A stretch of DNA of 60,165 nt from Lachnospiraceae bacterium (lineage in GTDB: Bacteria; Bacillota_A; Clostridia; Lachnospirales; Lachnospiraceae). Numbering within the stretch: position 1 is the first letter of the stretch; the number at the start of each line of letters is the position of its first letter. Of this stretch, positions 45,404-54,934 are shown in pieces. A model generated the notes under the pieces. The model saw only the letters and a list, made by a program, of their open reading frames with translations. It ran no database searches and was not told the DNA's origin. Made by a program: the position numbers and the translations under genes. Where the stretch lies: the NCBI GenBank assembly GCA_017613055.1, contig JAGAES010000133.1, forward strand, positions 1-60,165. The letters run 5' to 3'.

Positions 45404-46627
45404 TTACTGCTGCTGCGGCAGCTGTAACTGCTGCGGAGCCGCGTCATATTCAATCTGATTCGAGACATTGAGAACCAGTCCGATTTCGAGCATCAGAAAC
45501 AGAAGCGAGCTTCCGCCGTAGCTGATGAACGGGAGCGGAATTCCGGTCGAAGGGATCGTGTTCGTAACTACCGCGATATTGAGAATCGCCTGAAGCGCAA
45601 TCTGAACGAATACGCCGACCGCAATCAGAGAACCGAACAGATCGGGCGCGTTCGCCGAAATCTTATAAATCCGCATGAGAAGGATTACGTACATTGCTAT
45701 CAGGAATAACCCGCCGACAATGCCGAGTTCCTCAACGATACAGGTGAAAATCATATCCGTATGCACTTCCGGAATGTAGCCGAGTTTCTGAATGCTGTTG
45801 CCGAGCCCCTTGCCGAACCAGCCGCCGCTGGCAATCGCGTAAAGCCCCTGGAGAACCTGGTAACCGCCGGGCGTGTTCTCAATATCCTTCCACACCTGCA
45901 CGCGTGCGGCACGGTATCCTGCGAGCTTGATGAAAACAAGACCGAATATGAGCACGGCGAAAAATGCCACGACATAGTACCATGTCTTGCGGCTCGATAC
46001 GAACGGAACGATGAAAACGATGCCGACCATGATGGCCGCAGTCGTCAGATTTTCCTTCGCAACGAGCAGAATAATCGGTGCCGTGAAGAACAGCACGCGC
46101 AGAAATCCGGTTGCGCGGTCGAGCCGTTTCGGCGAAACGAAAACGATGAACGCAACCATCAGAATCAGCATCAGTTTGGATAATTCGGAAGGCTGAAGTT
46201 TGAAGAATTTGCCGAGCGTAAACCAGCGGTTGGAACCGTTGGTTCCGTCGCCGCGGAACAGAACGAGAAGCTGGAGCCCCATGCAAAGAATAAAACCGAT
46301 AATCAAAAGGTTTACCTTAAACTTCTTCGTGCCGAACCGGGCGATATAAAGGTGATAATCGAACTTCGAAACAAGAAGCATCAGGACGAGTCCGCCGGCC
46401 GCGTACTTGCCCTGGTTACGGACGAAAAGCGTCGCGTCGTCGTAGTATTTCGTGGCATTGTACGCACTGATGCTGTAGATCATGATGAGGCCGAAAACGA
46501 TCATAAAAACCACGATGAAAAGAAGCGTGTAATCGAAATACCGCTTCGGCTTTGCACTCTTCTTTTCGTATTCCCGTCCGCCGTCTTCTTTTTTGAACAC
46601 GTTTTTGATGGAAAAATCTGAAGCCAC
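45404..46627 (-). CDS. ftsW: Septal peptidoglycan glycosyltransferase FtsW
   Basis: A 407-residue SEDS family protein that polymerises lipid II together with its class B PBP. About ten transmembrane helices; motifs include YDDATLFVRNQGKYA, FTLGKFFKLQPSELSKL, GIVGGLFLI and the C-terminal IPSTGIPLPFISYGGSSLLF that is diagnostic. The start is GTG at 46627 with GAGGGCAAAAAC. A SpoVE role is possible for paralogues, but being in the dcw cluster with one copy visible points to FtsW. Confidence 0.95.
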   Translation of the reverse strand: MASDFSIKNVFKKEDGGREYEKKSAKPKRYFDYTLLFIVVFMIVFGLIMIYSISAYNATKYYDDATLFVRNQGKYAAGGLVLMLLVSKFDYHLYIARFGTKKFKVNLLIIGFILCMGLQLLVLFRGDGTNGSNRWFTLGKFFKLQPSELSKLMLILMVAFIVFVSPKRLDRATGFLRVLFFTAPIILLVAKENLTTAAIMVGIVFIVPFVSSRKTWYYVVAFFAVLIFGLVFIKLAGYRAARVQVWKDIENTPGGYQVLQGLYAIASGGWFGKGLGNSIQKLGYIPEVHTDMIFTCIVEELGIVGGLFLIAMYVILLMRIYKISANAPDLFGSLIAVGVFVQIALQAILNIAVVTNTIPSTGIPLPFISYGGSSLLFLMLEIGLVLNVSNQIEYDAAPQQLQLPQQQ

Positions 46628-46669
46628 GTTTTTGCCCTCTGATTCGTTCGTTACAAGGTTTCGGTCAGC

Positions 46670-48031
46670 TTAATCCGGAAGCGACCTTACCAGTTTCTTA
46701 AAGATTTCGCCGCGCTCTTCGTAGTTCTTGAACATGCCCCAGCTTGCGCAGCACGGGGACAGAAGAACCGCTTCTCCGGGGATTGCGTGGTCCGCAGCCG
46801 TGCGGACTGCCTCTTCCATCGAATTCACGCGGATAATGTCGTTAAAGCCCATGTTTCTTGCGGTCAGCTCAATCTTCGCCGCCGTCTGTCCCATCAACAG
46901 AAGAAGCTTGATTTTCCCGTCGAAGGACTTGATCCACTCTTCATAAGAAGAGCCTTTGTCGTATCCGCCGCCGATCAGAATCGTCGGGCGGTCCATTGCC
47001 TTAACGGCCTGGATTGATGCGTCGGGGTTGGTTCCCTTCGAATCATTATAATACATGACGCCGCGCTTGGTTGCGGTGTACTCAATCCGGTGCTCGACCG
47101 CAACAAAATTGCGGAGCGCTTCCTGAATCAGATGCATCGGAACGTTCATCGAAATGCCGGCGGCGATTGCAGCCATCGCATTTTCGTAATTGTGCTTTCC
47201 GATGATATTCAGTTCATGTACGTCAATGACAACCTGCTCGCTTGTTCCGTCGTTATATACAATCTTGTCGCCGGACAGATACAGTCCGCGTTTTAAAATT
47301 CTCGCGCTTGAGAACCAGAACACTTTCGTATGCAGTTTCTTGGATTCCGTGTGAAGTCTTTCATCCTCGTAATTCAGAATGCAGACCTCGCCGGGCGTCT
47401 GATTTTTCGCGACATTAAACTTCGCCGCAGTGTAAGCTTCCATCGTATGATGGCGGTTCAGATGGTCCGGAGTGATATTCAAAACCATGCTGACACACGG
47501 ATGAAATTCGTCAATCGATTCAAGCTGGAAGCTGCTCATCTCCGCGACGGTAACGCTGTCCTCCGTCATCTGTTTCGCAAAATCGGTATATGGAGTTCCG
47601 ATGTTTCCGACAACGAAAACGTTCTCGAAATAAAGTTTCATGATTTCCCCGGTAAGCGCCGTGGTCGTCGTCTTTCCGTTCGTTCCGGTTACGGCAATCA
47701 GCTTGCCCTTCGCAAAGCGGTAAGCAAGTTCCACCTCGCCCCAGATCGGTGTGCCGCGCTCACGGATCCGGTTCAGATAATCAAGGTCCGAAGGAACGCC
47801 GGGGCTTATGACAATCAGCTCCGCTTCTTCTTCAAGGCTCTTCGGAAACCCGCCGGTAACAATCTTTCCGGCAAATGTGTCGCCGATCCGGCCGCGTACT
47901 TCCTTTACGTCCATCTGCTCGTTGCTGTCATACAGCGTGATGTCCGCACCCTCTTCGGTCAGAAGTTTGCATGCGGAAATACCGCTCTTGCCCGCTCCGA
48001 TTACGACAATCTTTTTTCCCTTAAGATCCAT
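46670..48031 (-). CDS. murD: UDP-N-acetylmuramoyl-L-alanine--D-glutamate ligase
   Basis: MurD adds D-glutamate to the peptidoglycan precursor. The 453-residue protein has the N-terminal Rossmann part (VIGAGKSGISACKLL), the ATP loop GTNGKTTTTALTG, the VAEMSSFQLE box, NITPDHLNRH and the C-terminal EHRIEY and NDSKGTNPDA motifs. The ATG at 48031 has AAAGGAGCGAAGAA in front; upstream in-frame ATGs lie in a basic stretch without a site and overlap ftsI. Confidence 0.96.
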   Translation of the reverse strand: MDLKGKKIVVIGAGKSGISACKLLTEEGADITLYDSNEQMDVKEVRGRIGDTFAGKIVTGGFPKSLEEEAELIVISPGVPSDLDYLNRIRERGTPIWGEVELAYRFAKGKLIAVTGTNGKTTTTALTGEIMKLYFENVFVVGNIGTPYTDFAKQMTEDSVTVAEMSSFQLESIDEFHPCVSMVLNITPDHLNRHHTMEAYTAAKFNVAKNQTPGEVCILNYEDERLHTESKKLHTKVFWFSSARILKRGLYLSGDKIVYNDGTSEQVVIDVHELNIIGKHNYENAMAAIAAGISMNVPMHLIQEALRNFVAVEHRIEYTATKRGVMYYNDSKGTNPDASIQAVKAMDRPTILIGGGYDKGSSYEEWIKSFDGKIKLLLLMGQTAAKIELTARNMGFNDIIRVNSMEEAVRTAADHAIPGEAVLLSPCCASWGMFKNYEERGEIFKKLVRSLPD

Positions 48032-48056
48032 TTCTTCGCTCCTTTTTTGTGTGCGT

Positions 48057-49958
48057 TTATTTGTTCTCTTCTTCCTTCTCCTCAACACCTGTTCCGATTT
48101 CATCCGTGGGCTCAATATCCACGCCGTAATCGATCTCGCCTTCGGTCGGATATAGTCCGAGATGCGGAAGGATTTCCTGCAAAATTGCGGAAGTCAGCTC
48201 GGTTGCCGGACGGCTCGAGTTATAAAGCGTATCGGAATGTACTTCGTCGATAACCACGTAGATGACTACCTGCGGGTTGTCGGCAGGTACGCTTCCGATA
48301 AATGATACGATGTATTTGCCTTCGGCACGGATACCCTTCTGTGCGGTACCGGTCTTGCCGCCGACAAGGTAGCCGCGTACTCTTGCGGGCTTTGCGGTAC
48401 CCTCTTCAACGGTACGGAGGGTAGCCTTCTTGATGAATTCCGACGTGGACTTGGAAACCGTCCGCGCGGATATCGTGTTCTTCGCTTCGTAAACGGTAGC
48501 GCCGTTTGCGTTGATAATCTTCTTGACTACGTGCGGCGTGTAGTAATAGCCGCCGTTTACGATGGAGCTGTACGCCGCAGCCATCTGAATCATCGTGATG
48601 TTAAAGCCCTGGCCGAAGCTGCTGGTCGCAAGCTCTACTTCGTTCAGGTTCTGAACGTCGATCAGAATGCCGCTTTCCTCGGCGGGAAGGTCGATTCCGG
48701 TCTTGTAGCCGAAGCCGAAACGGTCCTGGTAGGAACGAAACGTCGTTCTGCCGAGCTTTCCTGCGATATCAATCATCGCCATGTTACAGGAACGCATCAG
48801 AGATTCCTGAAGCGTTACGGTTTCGTGTCTTGCGTTACAGTGAATCTTGAAGTTGTCAAGTTCCGCAAGTCCGCCGCACCAATAGGTGCTGCTTTCATCG
48901 GCGACGCCCTCTTCGAGCGCGGCGGCAACGGTGATGCACTTAAATGTGGAACCGGGCTCAAACGTATAAAGCATGCAGAAGTTCCGCCACATCCTGTCGC
49001 GGGCGTCGTTCTTTGCGCGTTCGTCGTCGGCGATTTCTAACAGTTCGTCGCTCGTTAAGTATCCGCTTAAGCTGAACGGGTCATTGAGATCGAAACCTTC
49101 GTTACTTGCCATCGCGTAAATCTCGCCGTTATTCGGGTTCATGACGATGACGCCGATGTTCTCGCAGCCCATCTCTTCGTTGAACTTTTTGATATTCTTT
49201 TCGACGGAAGTCTGTACCGCGATATCGATGGTCGAGATAACCGTATCGCCGTCTTCCGCCGGCCACGTCTTCTTAATCAGGTTCAGTTCGTTGTCGTAGT
49301 AGCCGCTCTCGCGTCCGGGCTTGCCGGTCAGGTAGCTGTTGTACTGGTATTCAATTCCGGTTCCCATCGACTGGTCGCTGTTCACAAAGCCGATCACATG
49401 CGACGCAAGGCTTCCGTACGGATAGACGCGCGTGAACACGGTCTCGAACCAGACGCCTTTTACCATCTTATGATCCGCTTCCTGAAGTTCCTTAAAGCGG
49501 CTGACTTCCTCGTAAGGCCGCCCCTTCAGGAGAATGATGTACTTGCTGTCCGCCTTTTCTTCAAGAAGTTTGCGGAGGTCTGCGGCATTCAGTTCAAACG
49601 CCTTGGTAATTGCCTTGATTGTCGGCTCAACGTACATTCCGTTGTTGGCGTTTACGACGCTCGGATCAAGGATTACGTTATAGGTTACAACGTTCTTCGC
49701 GAGCACCGAACCGTTTCGGTCCGTGATGCGCCCGCGCTCGTACGGGATATTCGTGTTGATGTAACTCTGATGGCTTAATACGGCATTCGTGTAGTCGACG
49801 CCGTGCTTCTGACGGAGGAATACAACGCGCACAAAAAGCAGAAAAAACAGAATCAAAACAGCACAAAATACAAGCAGGAATCTTGCTTGCATTTTGCGCG
49901 TAAAAATCTTCTTTCGTTTTTTGTTTCCGTTTCTTACGGTTCTTTGGGAACTGTTCAT
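48057..49958 (-). CDS. ftsI: Class B penicillin-binding protein, FtsI type
   Basis: A 633-residue transpeptidase with a cytosolic basic N-terminus, one transmembrane helix (about 27-47), a dimerisation domain, and the transpeptidase domain: SxxK in EPGSTFKCIT, SxN in SCNMAM, KTG in GGKTGTAQKG. No PASTA domain follows, so this is FtsI rather than SpoVD, where PASTA is common. The tail after residue 605 is acidic. It is cotranscribed with ftsL in front and murD behind. Confidence 0.94.
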   Translation of the reverse strand: MNSSQRTVRNGNKKRKKIFTRKMQARFLLVFCAVLILFFLLFVRVVFLRQKHGVDYTNAVLSHQSYINTNIPYERGRITDRNGSVLAKNVVTYNVILDPSVVNANNGMYVEPTIKAITKAFELNAADLRKLLEEKADSKYIILLKGRPYEEVSRFKELQEADHKMVKGVWFETVFTRVYPYGSLASHVIGFVNSDQSMGTGIEYQYNSYLTGKPGRESGYYDNELNLIKKTWPAEDGDTVISTIDIAVQTSVEKNIKKFNEEMGCENIGVIVMNPNNGEIYAMASNEGFDLNDPFSLSGYLTSDELLEIADDERAKNDARDRMWRNFCMLYTFEPGSTFKCITVAAALEEGVADESSTYWCGGLAELDNFKIHCNARHETVTLQESLMRSCNMAMIDIAGKLGRTTFRSYQDRFGFGYKTGIDLPAEESGILIDVQNLNEVELATSSFGQGFNITMIQMAAAYSSIVNGGYYYTPHVVKKIINANGATVYEAKNTISARTVSKSTSEFIKKATLRTVEEGTAKPARVRGYLVGGKTGTAQKGIRAEGKYIVSFIGSVPADNPQVVIYVVIDEVHSDTLYNSSRPATELTSAILQEILPHLGLYPTEGEIDYGVDIEPTDEIGTGVEEKEEENK

Positions 49959-49979
49959 GCCGGTCGCGTCCTTTCGGGA

Positions 49980-50540
49980 TTATCTGAGAAGACGGCGGAG
50001 CACCTGTGTAACGGTGTCCACGGTGCCCTCTTCTGCGGCATCGGGAATGTCGTCGTACTGACGGACATATCCGTCACCGGCGCTGACGAATTCGATTACC
50101 TGGTTGTTGTTCGGATATACCATTCCGAGCTTTCCGACCGCAATCTGATATACCTCATTGAGGTTGATGTCGTCGGCGATGTCAAACAGCAGCGAGTCGT
50201 TCTCGCCCTTTACGGTCTCGTATTCCTTGGTCAGGTTGACAATATTCTTGTTAAGTTCCGTAACTTCCGCACGTACCTTCAGGTAGCGGATTGCGAATAC
50301 CAGAACAACGGCAAGCGAAATACCGAACAGGCTCATGCTGAAGAAATCCATCGTGCGGCGGAAACCGACCAGAGGTCTCCGGTCGACCTGACGTCTCGGC
50401 TGTCTCTCCTGTTCTCTTTCCTTCTTCGGTGCCTGCTCCGGCTGATAAGCGGGCTTACGGACGGTATTGCCGTCCACGTAAGCCTGACGGGTAAGCTTCT
50501 TGTTGTAAGTCTTTTCGTTCATTTCCTTGTAAGCTGCCAT
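49980..50540 (-). CDS. ftsL: FtsL-like cell division protein
   Basis: A 186-residue bitopic protein: long basic, Pro/Gln/Arg-rich cytosolic part (1-85), one transmembrane helix (about 90-113), then a leucine-zipper-like coiled coil (KVRAEVTELNKNIVNLTKEYETVKGEND). That layout and its place between rsmH and ftsI identify FtsL/septum formation initiator. The ATG at 50540 is chosen (GGAGATTGCCGCC); an upstream ATG at 50633 would overlap rsmH by 77 bases. The basic N-terminal half is longer than in Bacillus FtsL. Confidence 0.8.
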   Translation of the reverse strand: MAAYKEMNEKTYNKKLTRQAYVDGNTVRKPAYQPEQAPKKEREQERQPRRQVDRRPLVGFRRTMDFFSMSLFGISLAVVLVFAIRYLKVRAEVTELNKNIVNLTKEYETVKGENDSLLFDIADDINLNEVYQIAVGKLGMVYPNNNQVIEFVSAGDGYVRQYDDIPDAAEEGTVDTVTQVLRRLLR

Positions 50541-50556
50541 GGCGGCAATCTCCTTT

Positions 50557-51492
50557 TCAGTATTTTTCAAAGATGCGCAGTTTCGCGCTTTTTGATCTCG
50601 GGTTTTCGTTCTGTTCCTCTTCGGTCGGAACAATCGGTTTGCCGGTTATCACTCTTCCGAGCGGTTTCTTTCCGCACACGCATACCGGAAGATTCGGCGG
50701 ACAGGTGCACGGGTTCTCGGTGTTTTTGAATGCTGTCTTGACAATCCGGTCTTCGAGGGAATGGAACGTAATGACGCAAAATCTCCCCCCCGGAGCGAGC
50801 CGGTCAATCATTCCGGAAAGCGATTCCGAAAGGACATTCAGTTCGCGGTTCAGTTCAATCCGGATTGCCTGGAAGGTTCTCTTCGCGGGATGCCCTCCGG
50901 TTGCGCGGATCTTCGCGGGAATGGATTCCTTAATAATCTCGGAAAGTTCCGCCGTTGTCCGGATCGGTTGCTCGCTTCTTCTTATGACAATGTGCTTTGC
51001 GATGTTCTTGGCAAAGCGGTCTTCTCCGTAGTCACGGATAATCCGGTACAGTTCCTGCTCGCTGTATCCGTTCACGATGTCCGCGGCCGTCTCCTCCATC
51101 CGGTCATCCATCCGCATGTCAAGCGGCGCGTCTGCCATGTAGGAAAAGCCGCGTTCGGCAGTATCCAGCTGATAGGAGGAAACGCCGAGGTCCAAAAGAA
51201 TTCCGTTTACCTTTTCAATTCCGAGGCTGTCAAGCTCGGAAATCATGTTCTCGTAATTGTTCCTTATAATCGTTACCCGGTCTTTATACGGGGCGAGCCG
51301 TTCGGTCGCCGCTTCGATTGCGGCGCCGTCCTGATCGAATCCGATCAGCCGTCCGGTCGTAAGCCGCTTCGCGATTTCAAACGAGTGTCCGGCTCCGCCG
51401 AGCGTTCCGTCCGCGTAAATCCCTTCAGGGATAATCCGAAGGCCTTCGATTGTTTCGTCAAGCATTACGGAGCGATGTTTGAATTCCGCCAT
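50557..51492 (-). CDS. rsmH: 16S rRNA (cytosine(1402)-N(4))-methyltransferase
   Basis: RsmH (MraW) methylates C1402 in the decoding centre. The 311-residue protein has [21 protein letters not shown] (SAM loop), [14 protein letters not shown] and [10 protein letters not shown], all family signatures. AAAAGGAGAAGCGC precedes the ATG. Directly follows mraZ, the standard order. Confidence 0.97.
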   Translation of the reverse strand: MAEFKHRSVMLDETIEGLRIIPEGIYADGTLGGAGHSFEIAKRLTTGRLIGFDQDGAAIEAATERLAPYKDRVTIIRNNYENMISELDSLGIEKVNGILLDLGVSSYQLDTAERGFSYMADAPLDMRMDDRMEETAADIVNGYSEQELYRIIRDYGEDRFAKNIAKHIVIRRSEQPIRTTAELSEIIKESIPAKIRATGGHPAKRTFQAIRIELNRELNVLSESLSGMIDRLAPGGRFCVITFHSLEDRIVKTAFKNTENPCTCPPNLPVCVCGKKPLGRVITGKPIVPTEEEQNENPRSKSAKLRIFEKY

Positions 51493-51512
51493 GCGCTTCT
51501 CCTTTTCGTATC

Positions 51513-51947
51513 CTAGAAATGGATTCCGTAACCGGTCAGCGACTCCACAATCTCGTCAACGGATTCGTAACTGTCAAGAGCTTCGAAGCGATCCTTGCTC
51601 CACATTTCAACCTTGTCAATCATGCCGACCAGAACGACATCCTTGTCGATTCCGGCCTGCTCGCGGAGACTCGCCGGCACCAGCGTTCTGCCCTGTTTGT
51701 CAATATCGCAGGTCGCGGCATTCGCCATGAAATAACGCTTTGCGCGACGCTGGTCTTTCGTTCCCGGAAGTGTTTCCAGCTGATTCGTGAACTTCTCCCA
51801 CCCGTTGTCGGAGAAAAGATACAGGCAACCGTCCAGACCAAGGGTTGCAACGAAAGAATCCCCCAGCTCCTCACGGAACTTGGAGGGGACAATCACGCGA
51901 CCCTTCGCGTCGATGCTGTGATCGAATTTTCCGGCCAGTTTGTTCAT
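51513..51947 (-). CDS. mraZ: Transcriptional regulator MraZ
   Basis: MraZ is an AbrB-like DNA-binding protein that represses its own division cluster. The 144-residue protein has two repeats with the DAKGR box ([21 protein letters not shown] and [20 protein letters not shown], key boxes DAKGRVIVP and KQGRTLVP). The ATG at 51947 follows GGAGAGCAG; an in-frame ATG at 51968 is upstream of that site. The predicted operator lies just upstream at 51984-51998. Confidence 0.95.
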   Translation of the reverse strand: MNKLAGKFDHSIDAKGRVIVPSKFREELGDSFVATLGLDGCLYLFSDNGWEKFTNQLETLPGTKDQRRAKRYFMANAATCDIDKQGRTLVPASLREQAGIDKDVVLVGMIDKVEMWSKDRFEALDSYESVDEIVESLTGYGIHF

Positions 51948-51983
51948 CTGCTCTCCACTTTGCATCATTTTTATGGATTTTTA

Positions 51984-51998
51984 CTCCATTTTGCTCCA
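51984..51998 (-). promoter_or_regulatory. MraZ operator, two TGGAG boxes
   Basis: On the minus strand TGGAG occurs at 51998-51994 and again at 51988-51984, exactly one 10-base helical turn apart, directly after the predicted transcription start. Known MraZ sites are short G-rich direct repeats spaced by about 10 bases in front of mraZ. A third TGGAG at 51957-51953 is part of the ribosome binding site, 31 bases further on. Confidence 0.65.
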
Positions 51999-52005
51999 CA
52001 ACTCT

Positions 52006-52034
52006 AATATACAGTCTCCTTTTTCAAAATGCAA
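52006..52034 (-). promoter_or_regulatory. Promoter of the mraZ division cluster
   Basis: Minus strand: -35 TTGCAT at 52034-52029, 17 bases, -10 TATATT at 52011-52006. The leader to the mraZ ATG is about 50 bases and contains the MraZ boxes. Confidence 0.78.
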
Positions 52035-52086
52035 GTACTTTTTTTACATTTTCTTCATATTTTGTTCGATTTTATCCGGGGACAAT

Positions 52087-52120
52087 AAAAAAAAGGCCGC
52101 CGCTTAAAGCGACAGCCTTT
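52087..52120 (-). terminator. Intrinsic terminator after lgt
   Basis: Arms around 52092-52104 and 52108-52120 pair over 13 positions in minus-strand RNA with two G-U pairs (both mismatches on the plus strand), then TTTTTTTT. It closes the rsmB to lgt gene run. Confidence 0.85.
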
Positions 52121-52142
52121 GCTGATACGAAAAATGATACGG

Positions 52143-53111
52143 TTATTTGACTTCGGTTTCGGCCTTCTGCTCCGCCGTTTTCTTCGACTTAAGGAACAGA
52201 ATTCCGTACACCGCCGCGCCGAGAATGACCAAAACGGCGCTTAAGAGCTGCGAAACCGGAATGCGGGTGTTAAACAGAAACAGCTGGTCGGTCCGGAGTC
52301 CTTCGATCCAGAAGCGGCCGAGGCCGTAACCGATCAGATAAAGTAAGCAGATTTCCCCGTTGAATTTCTTATGTTTCGTGTAAAGCACAAGAAATATAAG
52401 AAGCGCAAGGTTCCACAGTGCCTCGTAAAGAAACGTCGGATGTACCTGAATGTAAGTTGCGGTCTCCGTCACAATTGCGTGATTGCGGATTTCCATTACA
52501 TTTTCCAGTGCTTTTTCTTTCCCGGCGAACAGGTTGTTGACATGCTCGATGCTGTCCGTCGGCGAGAAATAAGACGCCGTGTCCCTTACATCGACCTGCA
52601 TCGCGAACAGGCCGTCGGTGTAGGTGCCGAAGCACTCGCGGTTAAAGAAGTTACCCCACCGCCCGATTATCTGTCCGGTCAGAAGTCCGATAATTGCCGT
52701 GTCCGTGAAAAGACCGACGTTAATCTTCTTGATTCTGGCGAATACAACCGCGGTCGTAATGCCTCCGATTACGCCTCCGTAGATGGCAAGCCCGCCGCTT
52801 CGGATATCGAAGACGGAAACCGGATTGCCGGAGAACGCTTTCCAGTTGAATACGACATAATAAATCCGCGCGCAGATTACACTGACGATAATCGCAATAA
52901 TCGTGAAGTCGAGATACATCTCGCTGTTCTGTCCGGTTCTCTTCGCGTTCCACTCTACAATCAGATAGCCGAGAATCATTCCGAGTCCGATGCAGACGCC
53001 GTACAGGGCAATCCGAAGCCCGAAGACGGAGAACCCGTCGCGGACATTCTTAAAGTAGAGCCCGAGATGCGGAAAGTTTATATCCGTAAAACCGAAAATC
53101 AACCTTAGCAT
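52143..53111 (-). CDS. lgt: Prolipoprotein diacylglyceryl transferase
   Basis: Lgt moves diacylglycerol from phosphatidylglycerol to the lipobox cysteine of prelipoproteins, as found in the lipoprotein at 17388-18254. The 322-residue membrane protein has seven or so helices and the signature GRWGNFFNRECFG (usually GRIGNFxNxE). YGLGRFWIEGLRTDQL near the C-terminus carries another conserved Arg/Glu set. AAAGGGGTTATTGT precedes the ATG. It follows ychF by 12 bases. Confidence 0.96.
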   Translation of the reverse strand: MLRLIFGFTDINFPHLGLYFKNVRDGFSVFGLRIALYGVCIGLGMILGYLIVEWNAKRTGQNSEMYLDFTIIAIIVSVICARIYYVVFNWKAFSGNPVSVFDIRSGGLAIYGGVIGGITTAVVFARIKKINVGLFTDTAIIGLLTGQIIGRWGNFFNRECFGTYTDGLFAMQVDVRDTASYFSPTDSIEHVNNLFAGKEKALENVMEIRNHAIVTETATYIQVHPTFLYEALWNLALLIFLVLYTKHKKFNGEICLLYLIGYGLGRFWIEGLRTDQLFLFNTRIPVSQLLSAVLVILGAAVYGILFLKSKKTAEQKAETEVK

Positions 53112-53123
53112 ACAATAACCCCT

Positions 53124-54221
53124 TTACACGTTGAAGCGGAACAGAATGACGTCTCCGTCCTTCACAACATATTCTTTGCCTTCGGAACGGACCAGGCCTT
53201 TTTCCTTCGCCTGGAGCATGCCGCCGCAACTCACGAGATCGTCATAGGCGACAACCTCGGCACGGATAAACCCGCGTTCAAAATCGGTATGGATCTTGCC
53301 GGCCGCCTGCGGCGCCTTCATGCCCTTCGTGATCGTCCAGGCACGCGTCTCGTCCGGTCCGGTAGTAAGGAAACTGATCAGCCCGAGCAGATGATAGCTT
53401 GCCCGGATCAGTTTCTCAAGGCCGGCCTCCTCAAGCCCCATCTCCGTCAGGAATTCCTTGCGCTCGTCTTCCTCAAGCTCGGAAATCTCCTCTTCGAGTC
53501 TTGCAGATATTACGAATACCTCCGAGCCTTCCTCCGCGGCGAAAGCGCGAACCTTCTTTACGAATTCGTTGCTTGCTCCGTCGTCCGCGATGTCGTCATC
53601 GCTCACATTTGCCGCATAGATGACCGGCTTACGGGTGAGGAACGAATAGCCGCGAAGCCAGCCGAGCTCGTCCTCGTCGTCGGTCTCATATGCGGATGCC
53701 TTCTTGCCGGACTCGAGAAGCTCCTTCAGTTTCTTGAGCATCTCGTACTCTTTCGCCTGCGTCTTATCGTAGCTTGCGCTCTTCGATACGCGCGCAATCC
53801 GGCGTTCCACGGTCTCAAGGTCTGCAAAAATCAATTCGAGATTGATTGTCTCAATGTCGCGAATCGGGTCAACCGAGCCGTCCACATGAATGATATTCGA
53901 ATCTTCGAAGCAGCGTACCACATGCACAATCGCATCGGTCTCGCGGATGTGCGAAAGGAACTGGTTTCCGAGGCCCTCTCCTTTCGACGCGCCCTTCACG
54001 AGGCCCGCAATATCGACAAATTCGACGACGGCAGGGATGGTCCGCTTCGACTGATACATGTTCGTAAGAACACTAAGCCGCTCATCCGGCACGGTAACGA
54101 CGCCGACGTTCGGGTCGATTGTGCAGAACGGATAGTTTGCGGACTCCGCTCCCGCTTTCGTAAGCGAATTGAAAAGGGTGCTCTTCCCGACGTTGGGAAG
54201 CCCGACGATACCTAACTTCAT
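53124..54221 (-). CDS. ychF: Ribosome-binding ATPase YchF
   Basis: A 365-residue Obg-family P-loop protein that prefers ATP and binds the ribosome. G1 [13 protein letters not shown]3 [17 protein letters not shown] and a TGS domain at the C-terminus ([27 protein letters not shown]). NVSDDDI stands at the G4 site (NKxD altered), as expected of an ATP-specific member. Gene lies between rpe and lgt. Confidence 0.97.
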   Translation of the reverse strand: MKLGIVGLPNVGKSTLFNSLTKAGAESANYPFCTIDPNVGVVTVPDERLSVLTNMYQSKRTIPAVVEFVDIAGLVKGASKGEGLGNQFLSHIRETDAIVHVVRCFEDSNIIHVDGSVDPIRDIETINLELIFADLETVERRIARVSKSASYDKTQAKEYEMLKKLKELLESGKKASAYETDDEDELGWLRGYSFLTRKPVIYAANVSDDDIADDGASNEFVKKVRAFAAEEGSEVFVISARLEEEISELEEDERKEFLTEMGLEEAGLEKLIRASYHLLGLISFLTTGPDETRAWTITKGMKAPQAAGKIHTDFERGFIRAEVVAYDDLVSCGGMLQAKEKGLVRSEGKEYVVKDGDVILFRFNV

Positions 54222-54254
54222 ATTGTTTTTCTGTCTCCTTATCGGTTCGAAACG

Positions 54255-54932
54255 TTAATCGCGTTCCGGATTTAATAACTTTTGAAAGGCTTTCACATTG
54301 GACGTGACGTCTCCGCGGAACACGGCGCTTCCGGCGACGATCGTGTCGGCGCCCGCCTCAAGCACTTCCGAGACGTTTTGAAGCGTAATGCCGCCGTCCA
54401 CCTCAAGAAGCGGCTTTCTGCTGCTTTTATCAATCAATGCGCGAAGTTCCTTAAGGCGGTCCATGGTCCCGGGAATAAACAGCTGTCCGCCGAAGCCGGG
54501 CTCTACGGACATCATCAGAATCAGGTCGACCTTTTCGACATAATCCTTAAGCACCGATACCGGCGTTGCGGGCTTGATCGTGATGCCGACTTTCTTTCCG
54601 GTCTTCCGGACGGCTTCAAGCGTAGCCGGAAGGTCTTCACATGCTTCGTAATGTACATTAATCAGATCCGCGCCCGCGTCGGCGAATGCCTGCACATAGC
54701 GGACCGGCTCGTGAACCATCAGATGCACGTCAAGAAACAGGTCTGTCTTCTTCCGGATGCTCTCAAGCACCGGAACGCCGAAGCTGATGCTCGGGACGAA
54801 CAGCCCGTCCATCACGTCGAAATGCAGAAACTCCGCGCCGCCTTCCTTAACCGCGGCAATCTGCTCGCCGAGAATGTTAAAATCCGCCGCCAGAATGGAC
54901 GGGGACAATCGATTGATGCGTTTCTTCTTCAT
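54255..54932 (-). CDS. rpe: Ribulose-phosphate 3-epimerase
   Basis: Rpe interconverts ribulose 5-phosphate and xylulose 5-phosphate in the pentose phosphate pathway. The beta/alpha barrel carries LSPSILAADF, HFDVMDGLFVPSISFG, VHLMVHEP, MMSVEPGFGGQ and VDGGI, with all metal-binding His and Asp residues. The ATG at 54932 overlaps nothing; a GTG at 54941 within the rsgA stop region is an alternative start, since the region has no clear ribosome binding site. Translation is likely coupled to rsgA. thiN, which often follows rpe in Firmicutes, is not here. Confidence 0.95.
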   Translation of the reverse strand: MKKKRINRLSPSILAADFNILGEQIAAVKEGGAEFLHFDVMDGLFVPSISFGVPVLESIRKKTDLFLDVHLMVHEPVRYVQAFADAGADLINVHYEACEDLPATLEAVRKTGKKVGITIKPATPVSVLKDYVEKVDLILMMSVEPGFGGQLFIPGTMDRLKELRALIDKSSRKPLLEVDGGITLQNVSEVLEAGADTIVAGSAVFRGDVTSNVKAFQKLLNPERD

Positions 54933-54934
54933 TG

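Noticed and set aside
53289..54215. A 308-codon plus-strand frame
   Set aside because: Antisense of ychF, which has all its GTPase-type motifs and TGS domain.
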